Shown here: positions 8,365 through 17,045 of the stretch, in pieces | How the letters are laid out: each line of letters begins with the position of its first letter | Position numbering within the stretch: position 1 is the stretch's first letter | Origin: 2-02-FULL-55-14 sp964473365 | GTDB lineage: Bacteria > Bacteroidota > Ignavibacteria > UBA10030 | Direction of reading: 5' to 3' | Assembly (NCBI GenBank): GCA_964473365.1 | Contig: CAYYOV010000009.1 | Coordinates: forward strand, 1 to 64,000 | Length of the DNA stretch: 64,000 bases | Program-made: the position numbers and the translations under genes | Notes under the pieces: model-generated | What the model saw: only the letters and a program-made list of their open reading frames with translations | What the model was told of the DNA's origin: nothing | The model's database searches: none

Positions 8365-9903
8365 TTACCGAGGTTTTTCGACTGCCACGAATCGTACCCG
8401 CTTATCAGCACCCTTGACGCGGAGCATGACAGCATCACCTTCCTTCAGGCGGTCGACCTCCTCCTTGAATTCGCCGGGAGTCTGAACCGCGCGCTCACCC
8501 ACCGACACGATGACATCCCCCTTCACGAGTCCCCGCGTGTTCGCCGGGCCGAATGGCTCAACCTCATCGATCAGAACTCCACGTTCAACATCGTTCGCCT
8601 TCCGTGTCCGTTCGTCCAGCCCCTTGACGGTCAGACCCAGGGATGCGATCTGCTCCGTCGTCGATTTGCTCGACGAGCGATCAGGCTTGCGTTCCGCCGG
8701 CGAGTCGCTCACGGCGACCGTCGACTCTTCATCGTCACGCGGCTTCAGCGTCACCTTCTTGTCGATCGTCTTCTTGTTCCGGTATACCTTCAGAGCGACC
8801 GTCTCTCCCGGATAATGACTGGCAACGACACTTTGGAGCGCATTCGCCGTGTTGACCTCCACCCCGTCGACCGACAGGATGATATCCCCGAGCTGGAGTC
8901 CGGACTCCTCCCCTGCGCTGTTCTTGTTGATCCCCTGCACGATGACACCTTGCGCCTTGTCGAGACCAGCCGCTTTGGCCGTCACCGCATCGACGTTCTG
9001 GATCTGCACGCCGATGAAGCCACGCCGCACCTTTCCGAACTTAATGAGGTCCGTCGCCACCTTGCGTGCGAGGTTGATCGGGATCGCAAAACTATATCCC
9101 TGGTAGCGCGCGTTGGTGGTGGCAATGGCGGTATTGATCCCGATCACCGTGCCGTTCACGTCGACGAGCGCACCACCGCTGTTGCCCGGATTGACCGCGG
9201 CGTCCGTCTGAATGAAGTTCTCGATGCCGTAGCCCGTGTTCTGGTCGTCAATGATCCGTATCTGGCGTCCAAGCGCACTCACGATCCCCTGCGTCATGGT
9301 GGACGAGAGGCCGAGCGGATTACCGAACGCGAAGACGATGTGACCAACTTCGACCTGGTCGGAATTGCCGAGCGCTGCGACCGGCAGGTCACGCGCCTCC
9401 ACCTTGATGACGGCAAGGTCTGTATAGGGGTCGGTACCCACAAGGCGGGCCTGGAACTCGCGCGTGTCCAGCAATCGGACGGTGATGCCGTTCGAGGCCG
9501 CGTTCTCCACGACGTGATTGTTCGTCAGGACGTACCCGTCGGGTGTGAGAATGATCCCTGATCCTGCTCCAAGCTCTGGGCCCCGGCGCGGCATACGGAA
9601 GTCCGGACCGAAGAACCGATGAAAGAACTGACCACCGTCATCTTCGCCTTGCTTGGCGTCGGGATCCGTCTTCACGGTAATGTAGACGACGGTCGGGTTA
9701 ACGTTTCGGGCAACTTCCTGGAAGGCATCATTCAGCGCTTTCAACGTCGGGTTGGCCTTTGAAGGCGCCTTCTGGCTGCCGATCGAAACATCCTGCACAG
9801 CGAACGAAACCCCGACTCCTTTGAGGCCGGAGACGAGGATGACACCAAAGACGATCCCGAGCGACACGAGAACGACCGCCAGGATCACAGAGCGGGTCGA
9901 CAT
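8365..9903 (-). CDS. htrA: HtrA/DegP-family periplasmic serine protease
   Basis: Envelope quality-control protease/chaperone. A single N-terminal membrane anchor or signal (about 5-26, VILAVVLVSLGIVFGVILVSG) precedes a trypsin-like domain with triad H130 (TNNHVV), D162 (YTDLAV) and S242 (NPGNSGGAL). Two PDZ domains follow (about 275-365 and 420-505), each with LQLGDIILSV- or LVKGDVIVSV-type loops. The length of 512 residues is usual for Do-like proteases. ATG 9903 has an ideal AAGGAGG ribosome-binding site. It sits ten bases after recO and is last in its operon. Confidence 0.95.
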   Translation of the reverse strand: MSTRSVILAVVLVSLGIVFGVILVSGLKGVGVSFAVQDVSIGSQKAPSKANPTLKALNDAFQEVARNVNPTVVYITVKTDPDAKQGEDDGGQFFHRFFGPDFRMPRRGPELGAGSGIILTPDGYVLTNNHVVENAASNGITVRLLDTREFQARLVGTDPYTDLAVIKVEARDLPVAALGNSDQVEVGHIVFAFGNPLGLSSTMTQGIVSALGRQIRIIDDQNTGYGIENFIQTDAAVNPGNSGGALVDVNGTVIGINTAIATTNARYQGYSFAIPINLARKVATDLIKFGKVRRGFIGVQIQNVDAVTAKAAGLDKAQGVIVQGINKNSAGEESGLQLGDIILSVDGVEVNTANALQSVVASHYPGETVALKVYRNKKTIDKKVTLKPRDDEESTVAVSDSPAERKPDRSSSKSTTEQIASLGLTVKGLDERTRKANDVERGVLIDEVEPFGPANTRGLVKGDVIVSVGERAVQTPGEFKEEVDRLKEGDAVMLRVKGADKRVRFVAVEKPR

Positions 9904-9913
9904 ACTAACCTCC

Positions 9914-10723
9914 TTAATGAGAGCTGATCACTTCACGCACCAGGTCGGACGTCCGAAGGGGCGTCCGTTGTTCCAAGTGGAACCGTTCATATAAACGCAG
10001 CACTGTTTCCATTTCGTTCCGCAATTCGCCAGAGACCGGTCGGTCGGCGGCCGACCCGAGAGGGTCTGCCTGAAGCCGTCGCAATGCAGCGAGCGATTCC
10101 GTCGAAATCAGCGTCTCGGACCAGTCCTCGCGGCCGGTTGACCTAAGCGGCATAATGATCAACTCGTCCTCGCAGGTCGAGCAGAGTGGTCCGCCCTTCC
10201 GGACATGGTAGCGGAGACGCGTGGGCTTCGGCGAAAGCACGGACCGTCCACAGCGGATACACTGGGCAAATGACGGACCGAAGCCAAGGGCTCCGATCGT
10301 CTTCCAACGGAATGCGATCAGGAGGTCAGCCAGACCCTCGTCCTGCCGGTCCGCAGCCCTCAGACCAGCGGCAAGAAGCTCATACAGCTCCGGGTGGGCT
10401 TCGCCAGGATGTGTCAGCACGTTGACCACCTCGACCATCTGGAGCATCGCTGTAGTCGCCGCCAACGAACCCGAAATCCGTCGGTAGCGTTCGATCAGGT
10501 CTGCCTGGGCCAGCGTTTGGACCTCACGAGACGCTCGTGAGTGGTAGACCGCGACGATGTGCGCACCTGGCTCAAGCGAGGAACCGAAACGAGCCTTTCC
10601 TGCCCGGGCCCCCTTTGCCACAACGGCCACCTTGCCGTGATCCTTCGTATAGAAGGTGACGATCTTGCTGGTCTCGCCGTACCGTATTGCCCGAAGGACA
10701 ACTGCCGGAGTTTTGACGATCAT
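9914..10723 (-). CDS. recO: DNA repair protein RecO
   Basis: Recombination mediator of the RecFOR pathway; binds ssDNA/SSB and helps load RecA. The N-terminal OB-fold shows TPAVVLRAIRYGETSKIV and KGARAGKARFGSSLEPG. A treble-clef zinc site is complete: C155, C158, C181, C184. The length of 269 residues is normal. The ATG at 10723 overlaps the mtnA stop (ATGA), so translation is coupled. Confidence 0.93.
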   Translation of the reverse strand: MIVKTPAVVLRAIRYGETSKIVTFYTKDHGKVAVVAKGARAGKARFGSSLEPGAHIVAVYHSRASREVQTLAQADLIERYRRISGSLAATTAMLQMVEVVNVLTHPGEAHPELYELLAAGLRAADRQDEGLADLLIAFRWKTIGALGFGPSFAQCIRCGRSVLSPKPTRLRYHVRKGGPLCSTCEDELIIMPLRSTGREDWSETLISTESLAALRRLQADPLGSAADRPVSGELRNEMETVLRLYERFHLEQRTPLRTSDLVREVISSH

Positions 10724-11754
10724 ACGCCGCTTCCGGTTCCCGGTTGCGCCCCGGATGCGCCCTGGAATGGAGCCTTCAGGACGCCCCGATCGGTGACGAT
10801 GGCGGTCACCAGCTCGTAGGGGGTGACATCAAACGCAGGATTGTATGCTTTGGCCCCTGCGGCCGCCGTCGCCGTCCCGGCGATTGTCAAGACTTCCTCG
10901 GGTTGGCGTTCTTCTATCGGGATCGATGCGCCATCCGGGGTTTGCGGGTCAATGGTGGAGCCCGGTGCAGCCACAATGAACGGGATCCTGTGGGCTTTGG
11001 CCAGCACTGCAAGCCCATATGTGCCCACCTTATTGGCGACGTCTCCATTGCGCGCGATCCGGTCGGCCCCGACGACCACAGCCTGGACCTTCTGCTGGCG
11101 CATCAGCACGGCAGCGGTCGAATCCGAGATCACCGTGAATGGGATCCCGAGCTGCATCAATTCCCACGAGGTCAATCGTGCACCCTGTAACAACGGGCGC
11201 GTCTCGTCAACATACACGTGTTGGCACCGTCCACCTTCCCAAGCTCTTCGAATGATCCCCAGGGCTGTCCCGATGCCGCCGGTCGCAAGACTGCCCGTAT
11301 TACAATGCGTGAGGATCCCGGATCGAGGGGCGATCAACGGTTGCCCGAATTCCGCGATGCGCTCACAGGCCATTCGATCTTCGTTGTGGACCGCCAGTGC
11401 CGTTGCTTCAAGGAGGTCCGCGTCGGCCCGCGTCACAAGCCCTTCTGCCCGAACTGCCTGGCGCATTCGTGCGATCGCCCATGCTAAATTGACCGCGGTC
11501 GGCCTGGCTTGGGCGATGGCCTCCCACTGACGAAGTACAAGGTCCCACGGCTTTCCGACATGCCGTTTGGCCGAGAGCACGGCGGCATATGCCCCCGCGA
11601 TGCCGATGAGCGGCGCCCCGCGTATTGCGAGCACCTGGATAGCTCCGATCAACACGGCCGGATCGTCGGTCTCAACCGTCACGACATCCTGCGGGAGTCG
11701 CGTCTGGTCGAGAAACACTACACCACCCTCACGCCATGTGATGGGCTCGGTCAT
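10720..11754 (-). CDS. mtnA: Methylthioribose-1-phosphate isomerase
   Basis: Aldose-ketose isomerase of the methionine salvage pathway (MTR-1-P to MTRu-1-P), related to eIF2B. Visible motifs are LDQTRLPQ, IRGAPLIGIAGAY, the catalytic-Cys block LTHCNTGSLATGGIGTA, and GADRIARNGDVANKVGTYGLA with the catalytic Asp. I place the start at ATG 11754 (MTEPITWREGG), where family similarity begins; an in-frame TTG at 11859 overlapping the kinase stop would add 35 non-conserved residues. No other salvage genes are recognised here apart from the neighbouring kinase. Confidence 0.9.
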   Translation of the reverse strand: MTEPITWREGGVVFLDQTRLPQDVVTVETDDPAVLIGAIQVLAIRGAPLIGIAGAYAAVLSAKRHVGKPWDLVLRQWEAIAQARPTAVNLAWAIARMRQAVRAEGLVTRADADLLEATALAVHNEDRMACERIAEFGQPLIAPRSGILTHCNTGSLATGGIGTALGIIRRAWEGGRCQHVYVDETRPLLQGARLTSWELMQLGIPFTVISDSTAAVLMRQQKVQAVVVGADRIARNGDVANKVGTYGLAVLAKAHRIPFIVAAPGSTIDPQTPDGASIPIEERQPEEVLTIAGTATAAAGAKAYNPAFDVTPYELVTAIVTDRGVLKAPFQGASGAQPGTGSGV

Positions 11755-11855
11755 TGTGACACGTGCCAGGATTGACGTTGAATGTGAAACGGCCATCCCC
11801 CGCAGCATCCGGTGAACGGCCGGTTCTGGAATGACGCCGAGGCGTCGAACGCTGG

Positions 11856-12776
11856 TCAAGCCTCGTCAAATCGCGACAAGTCCATAAAGGCCCGGAATCG
11901 GTCCTGGATCTTGAGCGGAGAGAGATCGCGAAGGCCCTCGACGCTGAAACGCTCAACACAGAACGAAGCGAGCGTACTGCCATAGATGACGGCACGTTTG
12001 AGGTTTGCGTCCGACAGGTCCTCAGTCTTTGCCAACCATCCGATGAAGCCACCCGCAAACGAGTCACCCGCCCCGGTCGGGTCGTACAAGTTCTCGAGCG
12101 GATATGCTGGCGCGGAAAAGATCGTCTCTTCGGTGACGAGGAGCGCACCGTGCTCGCCCTTCTTGATGATGACGATACGAGGACCCATCCCACGGATCAC
12201 GCGCGCCGCCTTCGTCAAGTTGGGTTCGCGCGTGAGCAATCGTGCCTCTGAGTCGTTGAGAATCAGAACATCGATCACTTTCAGGGTCTCGACAAGTTCC
12301 TTCGGCGTCGATTCGATCCAGTAGTTCATCGTATCGCCGACCACGAGGCGAGGCTTGCTGATCTGGTCGAGGACCTTTCTCTGCAGCACCGGATGGATGT
12401 TCCCAAGGCACACATAGGCGCTCCGTCGATATGCATCGGGGATCTTCGGGTCGAACGCGCTGAAGACGTTCAACTCGGTCAAGAGCGTGTCGCGATTGTT
12501 CAGGTCGTAATGGTACCGACCCGCCCAACGAAACGTCCGCCCTTCCTTCACCACCTGCAGTCCGTCAAGGTCGATCCCGCGCTCTTCGAGAAAGTCCATG
12601 TGTTCCTGCGGAAAATCTCCGCCCACAACTCCGACGCACCGGATCGGCTTCGTGAAATAGCTTGCCGCGGTCGAAATGTATACGGCGGATCCGCCGAGCG
12701 CATTCTCAACGCGACCGAAGGGGGTCTCGACCGAATCCAACGCTACGGAACCGACAACCAGAAGGCTCACAGGCAT
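11856..12776 (-). CDS. PfkB-family carbohydrate/nucleoside kinase
   Basis: Ribokinase-like fold kinase. The N-terminus VVGSVALDSVETPFGRVENALGGSAVY has the substrate-side Gly-Gly, and the C-terminal catalytic motif DPTGAGDSFAGGF contains the base Asp and anion hole. It is about 306 residues from ATG 12776; a TTG three codons upstream is possible. The substrate is not identifiable from sequence. Adjacency to mtnA suggests, without proof, a sugar or nucleoside kinase feeding 5-methylthioribose salvage. It follows the NUDIX gene by 13 bases and overlaps the possible TTG start of mtnA. Confidence 0.85.
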   Translation of the reverse strand: MPVSLLVVGSVALDSVETPFGRVENALGGSAVYISTAASYFTKPIRCVGVVGGDFPQEHMDFLEERGIDLDGLQVVKEGRTFRWAGRYHYDLNNRDTLLTELNVFSAFDPKIPDAYRRSAYVCLGNIHPVLQRKVLDQISKPRLVVGDTMNYWIESTPKELVETLKVIDVLILNDSEARLLTREPNLTKAARVIRGMGPRIVIIKKGEHGALLVTEETIFSAPAYPLENLYDPTGAGDSFAGGFIGWLAKTEDLSDANLKRAVIYGSTLASFCVERFSVEGLRDLSPLKIQDRFRAFMDLSRFDEA

Positions 12777-12789
12777 TCCTTTCAAATAT

Positions 12790-13260
12790 TCATGCTTCGG
12801 GCAGCCGCGTGCGCTCGGCCAGTTCCGGGTGTCTCAACAATTCCAGTTCGACGTAGTTGACGAGAGTCCGATTCGCAGGCCACAACACGCTGCGACGCGC
12901 ATCATCCGGAGGCATCCATCGTGCAGCCTGATGTTCTGAGGAGAGCGCCACTTCCGTCGACGGATCGACCTGAGCAACGAATTGCGGCGTGACAAAGACC
13001 GTATCCGTCGATGCTCCATAGAAGGCGTTGATCCCCGGAACGACCCAAAGAACGCTCGCTTTCAAACCCGTCTCCTCCAGCATCTCACGCCGGGCGGCCT
13101 CAAGAGCCGTCTCCCCATCGCGGACCTTGCCGGTCACGAACTGCCACATCCCCGGGTAGAGCCGCTCCGTCGTCGACCGTTGCAGCACCAGGATCTCGGT
13201 TTGGTGACCATGCTGACGGAAGACAATGACTTCGACAAATGACGATGCGATCGGGGGCAT
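12790..13260 (-). CDS. NUDIX hydrolase
   Basis: Hydrolyses a nucleoside diphosphate linked to another moiety; the exact substrate is unknown. The full Nudix box is present (G-x5-E-x7-REMLEETGL, in GKVRDGETALEAARRE then MLEETGL). The surrounding blocks FVEVIVFRQHG, LVLQRSTTERLYPGMWQFVTG and EHQAARWMPPDDA resemble dihydroneopterin-triphosphate pyrophosphatase-type (NudB-like) proteins. I use ATG 13260 (156 residues) because the longer open frame adds 69 residues with no family resemblance that overlap the peptidase gene. Confidence 0.85.
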   Translation of the reverse strand: MPPIASSFVEVIVFRQHGHQTEILVLQRSTTERLYPGMWQFVTGKVRDGETALEAARREMLEETGLKASVLWVVPGINAFYGASTDTVFVTPQFVAQVDPSTEVALSSEHQAARWMPPDDARRSVLWPANRTLVNYVELELLRHPELAERTRLPEA

Positions 13261-13381
13261 GGGCCAAGGGGCGCACGTTGACACGCGAACGCCGTTGCGC
13301 CCAGCGGGATGAGACGGTCTGAGCCAACGGCGGCCATTAAGATAGCACGAAAAACGCGCCGAATCCAATGGGAGAGGACGC

Positions 13382-14329
13382 CTAGACGTCGGCGACTGTC
13401 GGGATGCCGAACAGCGGCTCGGCGGAACGAACGGCATTGCGCACAGCCTCGGCGACCAATTGCGCACCGCACTCGGCGATGAGGTCCAGGTCCGCCTGTT
13501 CTGACCCGAACGACGCGGCGAACGTCACGTCGCCGTCGAACGACGTGTGGACAGGCACGATCGTCCGCGCGAGGCCGTCATGCATCCGCTGTGAGATACG
13601 CAGACATTCCACTTTTGTCAGGCGGGCGTTGGTCATGAGCACAGCGAGCGTGGTATTGGTCCGATCCAGCACTCGACCGCGCGCAAACGGACGGATCGGT
13701 GCACGCCGGACTGCCCATGTTCCGTCGGCCTCACGCGCTCCTGCCAGGATGCTCCCTTGTTCGTCGAGGACGTCTCCGACGGCATTGACCACGGCGATCA
13801 CGTGCACTACAATGGTGCCGTGACGCCACTCGGCTGCGCCGAACCCACCCTTCATCTTTCCTTCGAGACCGTTCCACTTGCCGACCGTCGCACCCGTACC
13901 TGCTCCGATGGACCCCTGCATTGTGATGCTCGGTACGGCAGCATCACACGCCGCTCTTCCCTGCTCCGGCCCGGGCCGGACCTCCCACGACCCGACGTTC
14001 AGGTCGAAGATCACGGCAGACGGGACGATCGGGACCACTCCCCACGGCGTCCGATAGCCGACCCCCCGCTCTTCGAGCCAGCGCATCACGCCGTCCGCTG
14101 CGGCAAGACCGTAGGCACTGCCTCCTGTGAGCAGGATCGCTTGGACCTGGTCCATCTTCTTGTCCACGGACAGAAGGGCCAATTCGCGGGAACCAGGCGA
14201 ACTTCCCCGTACTTCGGCGCTAGCCATCGTACCCTGCGGGCAGAGCACGACGGTGCACCCGGTGCCGTTCACGACATCCGTCCAATGACCCACTCGAAAT
14301 CCATCGATCAGTCGGATCTCCTCAGGCAT
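13382..14329 (-). CDS. P1 family (S58) peptidase/aminohydrolase
   Basis: Member of the DmpA/NylC-type N-terminal-nucleophile hydrolase superfamily. Signatures seen are VGHWTDVVNGTGCTVVLC, ILLTGGSAYGLAAADGVMRWLEE and GSIGAGTGATVGKWNGLEG. The region where self-processing enzymes cleave before a Ser/Thr reads VVNAVGDV here, with Ala after Asn, so autocleavage is doubtful. It is 315 residues from ATG 14329; a TTG five codons earlier is less likely. It overlaps the methyltransferase stop by eight bases. No signal peptide; substrate unknown. Confidence 0.82.
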   Translation of the reverse strand: MPEEIRLIDGFRVGHWTDVVNGTGCTVVLCPQGTMASAEVRGSSPGSRELALLSVDKKMDQVQAILLTGGSAYGLAAADGVMRWLEERGVGYRTPWGVVPIVPSAVIFDLNVGSWEVRPGPEQGRAACDAAVPSITMQGSIGAGTGATVGKWNGLEGKMKGGFGAAEWRHGTIVVHVIAVVNAVGDVLDEQGSILAGAREADGTWAVRRAPIRPFARGRVLDRTNTTLAVLMTNARLTKVECLRISQRMHDGLARTIVPVHTSFDGDVTFAASFGSEQADLDLIAECGAQLVAEAVRNAVRSAEPLFGIPTVADV

Positions 14330-15125
14330 GGCGCTGTCCGGCAAGAGATGAGAGAAGGATCGCTCCGGCTGCGGCGACGTTCAAGGACTCGGCGCGGCCC
14401 GTGCGAGGGATCGAGACCTGTTCGGTCGCGACCATGCGAACAGCTGCGGATACTCCGTGGGCCTCGCTGCCGAGCACAATGGCGACTCGACCGCGCGGGA
14501 CCCAATCAGGCCATGTTCCTCCTTCCACCTCAGCCGTGACGAGCGTGATCCCTCGGGATGCGATGTTCCGACACGCCGCCGCAAGATCCTCCACTTCGAT
14601 GGTAAGAAGATGGAAGAGCGAGCCCATGGTCGAGCGCAGGACCTTGGCATTCTCAACCGAAGCACATCCGGGTCCGAGGATGACTCCCGTGATCCCGAAC
14701 CAGTCGGCCGTACGGATCAGTGTGCCGACATTGCCGGGGTCGGCAACGCCATCCAGGATCAAGAGGTCCCCCGAGGGCGGGAGTGCGTCCAATCCGACCG
14801 ATGGGCGACTCGCGATCGCGACGATACCTTGATCCTCGCGGACGTCACTGACCGCCCGGAGGTCAGCCGCAGTACCCGACCGGACCTCGACCGAGCGTTC
14901 GGCACATCGGCGAAGTACGGCTGTGCCATGGGGCGGAACGCGCTGAAGATCGACAACCACCGACCCAACGGTCCACGTCGATTGGAGCAGCTCATCCACC
15001 GCCTTCCATCCCTCGACCAAGACATGCCCTGATGCGAGGCGACCCTTGCGGGTCGTCAACGATCGCAATTGCTTCACCTCTCCTTTCGATAGAGGACGAG
15101 GTGCAGTGTGGCGTGAGGATGGCAT
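14322..15125 (-). CDS. TrmH/SpoU-family RNA 2'-O-methyltransferase
   Basis: SPOUT-fold methyltransferase acting on rRNA or tRNA. It has an N-terminal substrate-binding segment (PRPLSKGEVKQLRSLTTRKGR, LVEGWKAVDELL) and a knotted SAM-binding domain with motifs LDGVADPGNVGTLIRTADWFG, VLGSEAHGVS and IPRTGRAESLNVAAAGAIL. I chose ATG 15125 (267 residues); the longer open frame runs antisense-like into the upstream T9SS gene region without family similarity. The gap to the upstream stop is 31 bases. Target nucleotide not determinable. Confidence 0.9.
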   Translation of the reverse strand: MPSSRHTAPRPLSKGEVKQLRSLTTRKGRLASGHVLVEGWKAVDELLQSTWTVGSVVVDLQRVPPHGTAVLRRCAERSVEVRSGTAADLRAVSDVREDQGIVAIASRPSVGLDALPPSGDLLILDGVADPGNVGTLIRTADWFGITGVILGPGCASVENAKVLRSTMGSLFHLLTIEVEDLAAACRNIASRGITLVTAEVEGGTWPDWVPRGRVAIVLGSEAHGVSAAVRMVATEQVSIPRTGRAESLNVAAAGAILLSSLAGQRHA

Positions 15126-15156
15126 GGAAACTATCCAAGGAATGGAAGTCGTGGAG

Positions 15157-17040
15157 CTACCGAACAAGTACCATCTTCTTCGTGCTGACAAAATCGCGCA
15201 CCTGCGTGTTGTCGATCGGGTGGGCCTCAAGCTTGAAAAGATAGACCCCGCTCGCGAGCAAGCCCGCATCGTACGTCGTTTCGTACTGTCCTGGCACGCG
15301 TTCGCCATTGACAATCGTGGTCACCCGCTCGCCCAGCATGGTGTACAACGAGATATCGACATGGCTCCGGTGCGTCAATGCGTATCGTATGATCGTCTGG
15401 CCACCGGTGGGATTCGAGGCCGGCTGCTCCAGTGTGAACATCCGAGGGCCCATCGACACGGCTTCGCGTGCCACGACTGGCACGATCGGAGCCACGAACA
15501 GGCGGAAGGATCCTGTGTCCGGACTCCAGGCCTCTGCGAATCCGTCGCTCACGCTCGTCGTCCACGAATACACTTGATCTAGCTCCAACCGTCCACGGAT
15601 GAAGACCGCCATGCTTGTATCGAACACTCCGGCGATGCTCGTGTCGAACTCTCCACCCCATAGTCGGAGGGTGTAGCGCAAGGATTCGTCACCGTCGGGA
15701 TCACGGGCCCCTCTCCAGTTCAGGTCAATCATCCTGCCGAAGGCGATCCTCATGGTATCGCGTTTCCCTGCCAGAGTAGGATAGTACGGATCGCGGTTCC
15801 GATCGAGCACCGTGACGCGGAGTACCGCCTCTGCGCTTTGCACGGCGTCATTGGCCGACACCACGATGATGTAGTTCCCGGCCTGATCATAGGAAGGGAC
15901 CCACCGGAGCACTCCCGCATCGTCGACCGATACTCCCTCTGGCGCCAGCTCGATCTGGTAGCGAACGCCGTCGCCATCAGGGTCTTGGGCCTGGAGATCG
16001 ACCACGAGGAGTTGCTGTTCGAATACGGCCGTATCACGCAGTGTCTGTGCAAACGCCGGCGGTCGGTCCGTAGGCTCCACCGTTACGGTGAACGGGTTCG
16101 AGGTGTCCGCCAGCGATCCGTCCGAGACGACAACGTAGCATGAATACATGCCGGCTGCATCAAAGTCGGGCGTCCATTCGAAGGCCCCGTTCCTCGAAAA
16201 GAGACGGAATCGATATGACGTCTCGATCAGCGAGAAATTCAACGAGTCTCCGTCGGGATCATCAGACGGCAGTGCGATGGTAAGGGGACGACCTTCCGTG
16301 GTCTGCAGGTTCGGCGCCGAGCGTGTGATGCGCGGCGGCCGGTTCACGTGCTCGACGCGCACCCTCCCCTTCCGCATCACGATCTCCTCCCGCGCGTCGC
16401 TGACCGCCACCTCCACGGGGTAGACGCCGGAGTCGTCGTACGTCGGGACATATGTGACATATCCGGTCAGCGGCTCGATCTGCGCGCCCGGTGGGCTTTG
16501 CATCAGCCGATACCGCAGCGTATCGCCATCCTGATCGGTCGCCAGCACCCTCCACCGCAATTGTTGACGCTCCTTGATCGTGGTGTCGGGGAACGAACGA
16601 CGGACCTGCGGGGCATGATTTCGAAACAACAGGATGCGGGTCACGCTGGCCTCTTGAGGAGGACTTCCGCGATATACCAATGGCCCGCCGACGATCCTCG
16701 CTTCGAACGAATCACGACGCGAGAGGACCACACGGAACGAAAGCGGCTCCCCGTCGATCAACGATTCCTCCAATCCGAGGCGGACGCCAAATTGCGACGG
16801 ATTTGACCGGTAGTGGTTGACCGTTCGCACGACCGTGCCGTCGTTGCGGAGCACCCGTACGACCGCTCCGTTCGGGACCGACGCGCCGTCGAGCTGAATG
16901 CTCCCTTCGATCACCATCCGCGGTAGCTGTCCCCGGCCCGAGACCATCACCAGGCAGAGCATGAGCACCGTCCGACGAAGCACGCGCTCGGGGCCGAGCC
17001 ACCGGTATGGAAGACTGCGTATCACGGTCTTGACTGCCAT
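15157..17040 (-). CDS. Cadherin/Ig-like repeat surface protein with T9SS sorting domain
   Basis: Predicted secreted or surface-anchored protein of 627 residues. A hydrophobic signal segment lies around 22-36 (TVLMLCLVMVSGRG). At least four cadherin-like/putative-Ig repeats (about 145-510) carry the DxDGDxLxYxL Ca-binding-type turn (DQDGDTLRYRL, DPDGDSLNFSL, DPDGDGVRYQI, DPDGDESLRYTL). The C-terminus (about 540-627: FTLEQPASNPTGGQTIIRYAL, ASGVYLFKLEA, STKKMVLVR) is a type A T9SS sorting domain. Role unknown; it sits oddly inside a housekeeping operon between the mutase and trmH genes (5- and 31-base gaps). Confidence 0.85.
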   Translation of the reverse strand: MAVKTVIRSLPYRWLGPERVLRRTVLMLCLVMVSGRGQLPRMVIEGSIQLDGASVPNGAVVRVLRNDGTVVRTVNHYRSNPSQFGVRLGLEESLIDGEPLSFRVVLSRRDSFEARIVGGPLVYRGSPPQEASVTRILLFRNHAPQVRRSFPDTTIKERQQLRWRVLATDQDGDTLRYRLMQSPPGAQIEPLTGYVTYVPTYDDSGVYPVEVAVSDAREEIVMRKGRVRVEHVNRPPRITRSAPNLQTTEGRPLTIALPSDDPDGDSLNFSLIETSYRFRLFSRNGAFEWTPDFDAAGMYSCYVVVSDGSLADTSNPFTVTVEPTDRPPAFAQTLRDTAVFEQQLLVVDLQAQDPDGDGVRYQIELAPEGVSVDDAGVLRWVPSYDQAGNYIIVVSANDAVQSAEAVLRVTVLDRNRDPYYPTLAGKRDTMRIAFGRMIDLNWRGARDPDGDESLRYTLRLWGGEFDTSIAGVFDTSMAVFIRGRLELDQVYSWTTSVSDGFAEAWSPDTGSFRLFVAPIVPVVAREAVSMGPRMFTLEQPASNPTGGQTIIRYALTHRSHVDISLYTMLGERVTTIVNGERVPGQYETTYDAGLLASGVYLFKLEAHPIDNTQVRDFVSTKKMVLVR

Positions 17041-17045
17041 CTGCC

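Noticed and set aside
8209..9561. 450-codon plus-strand frame
   Set aside because: Complementary-frame shadow of htrA, which has all catalytic motifs; composition is charged and repetitive.
15126..15314. Extended N-terminus of the TrmH-type methyltransferase
   Set aside because: Ser/Arg-rich, overlaps the end of the T9SS gene and precedes the conserved start; ATG 15125 is preferred.
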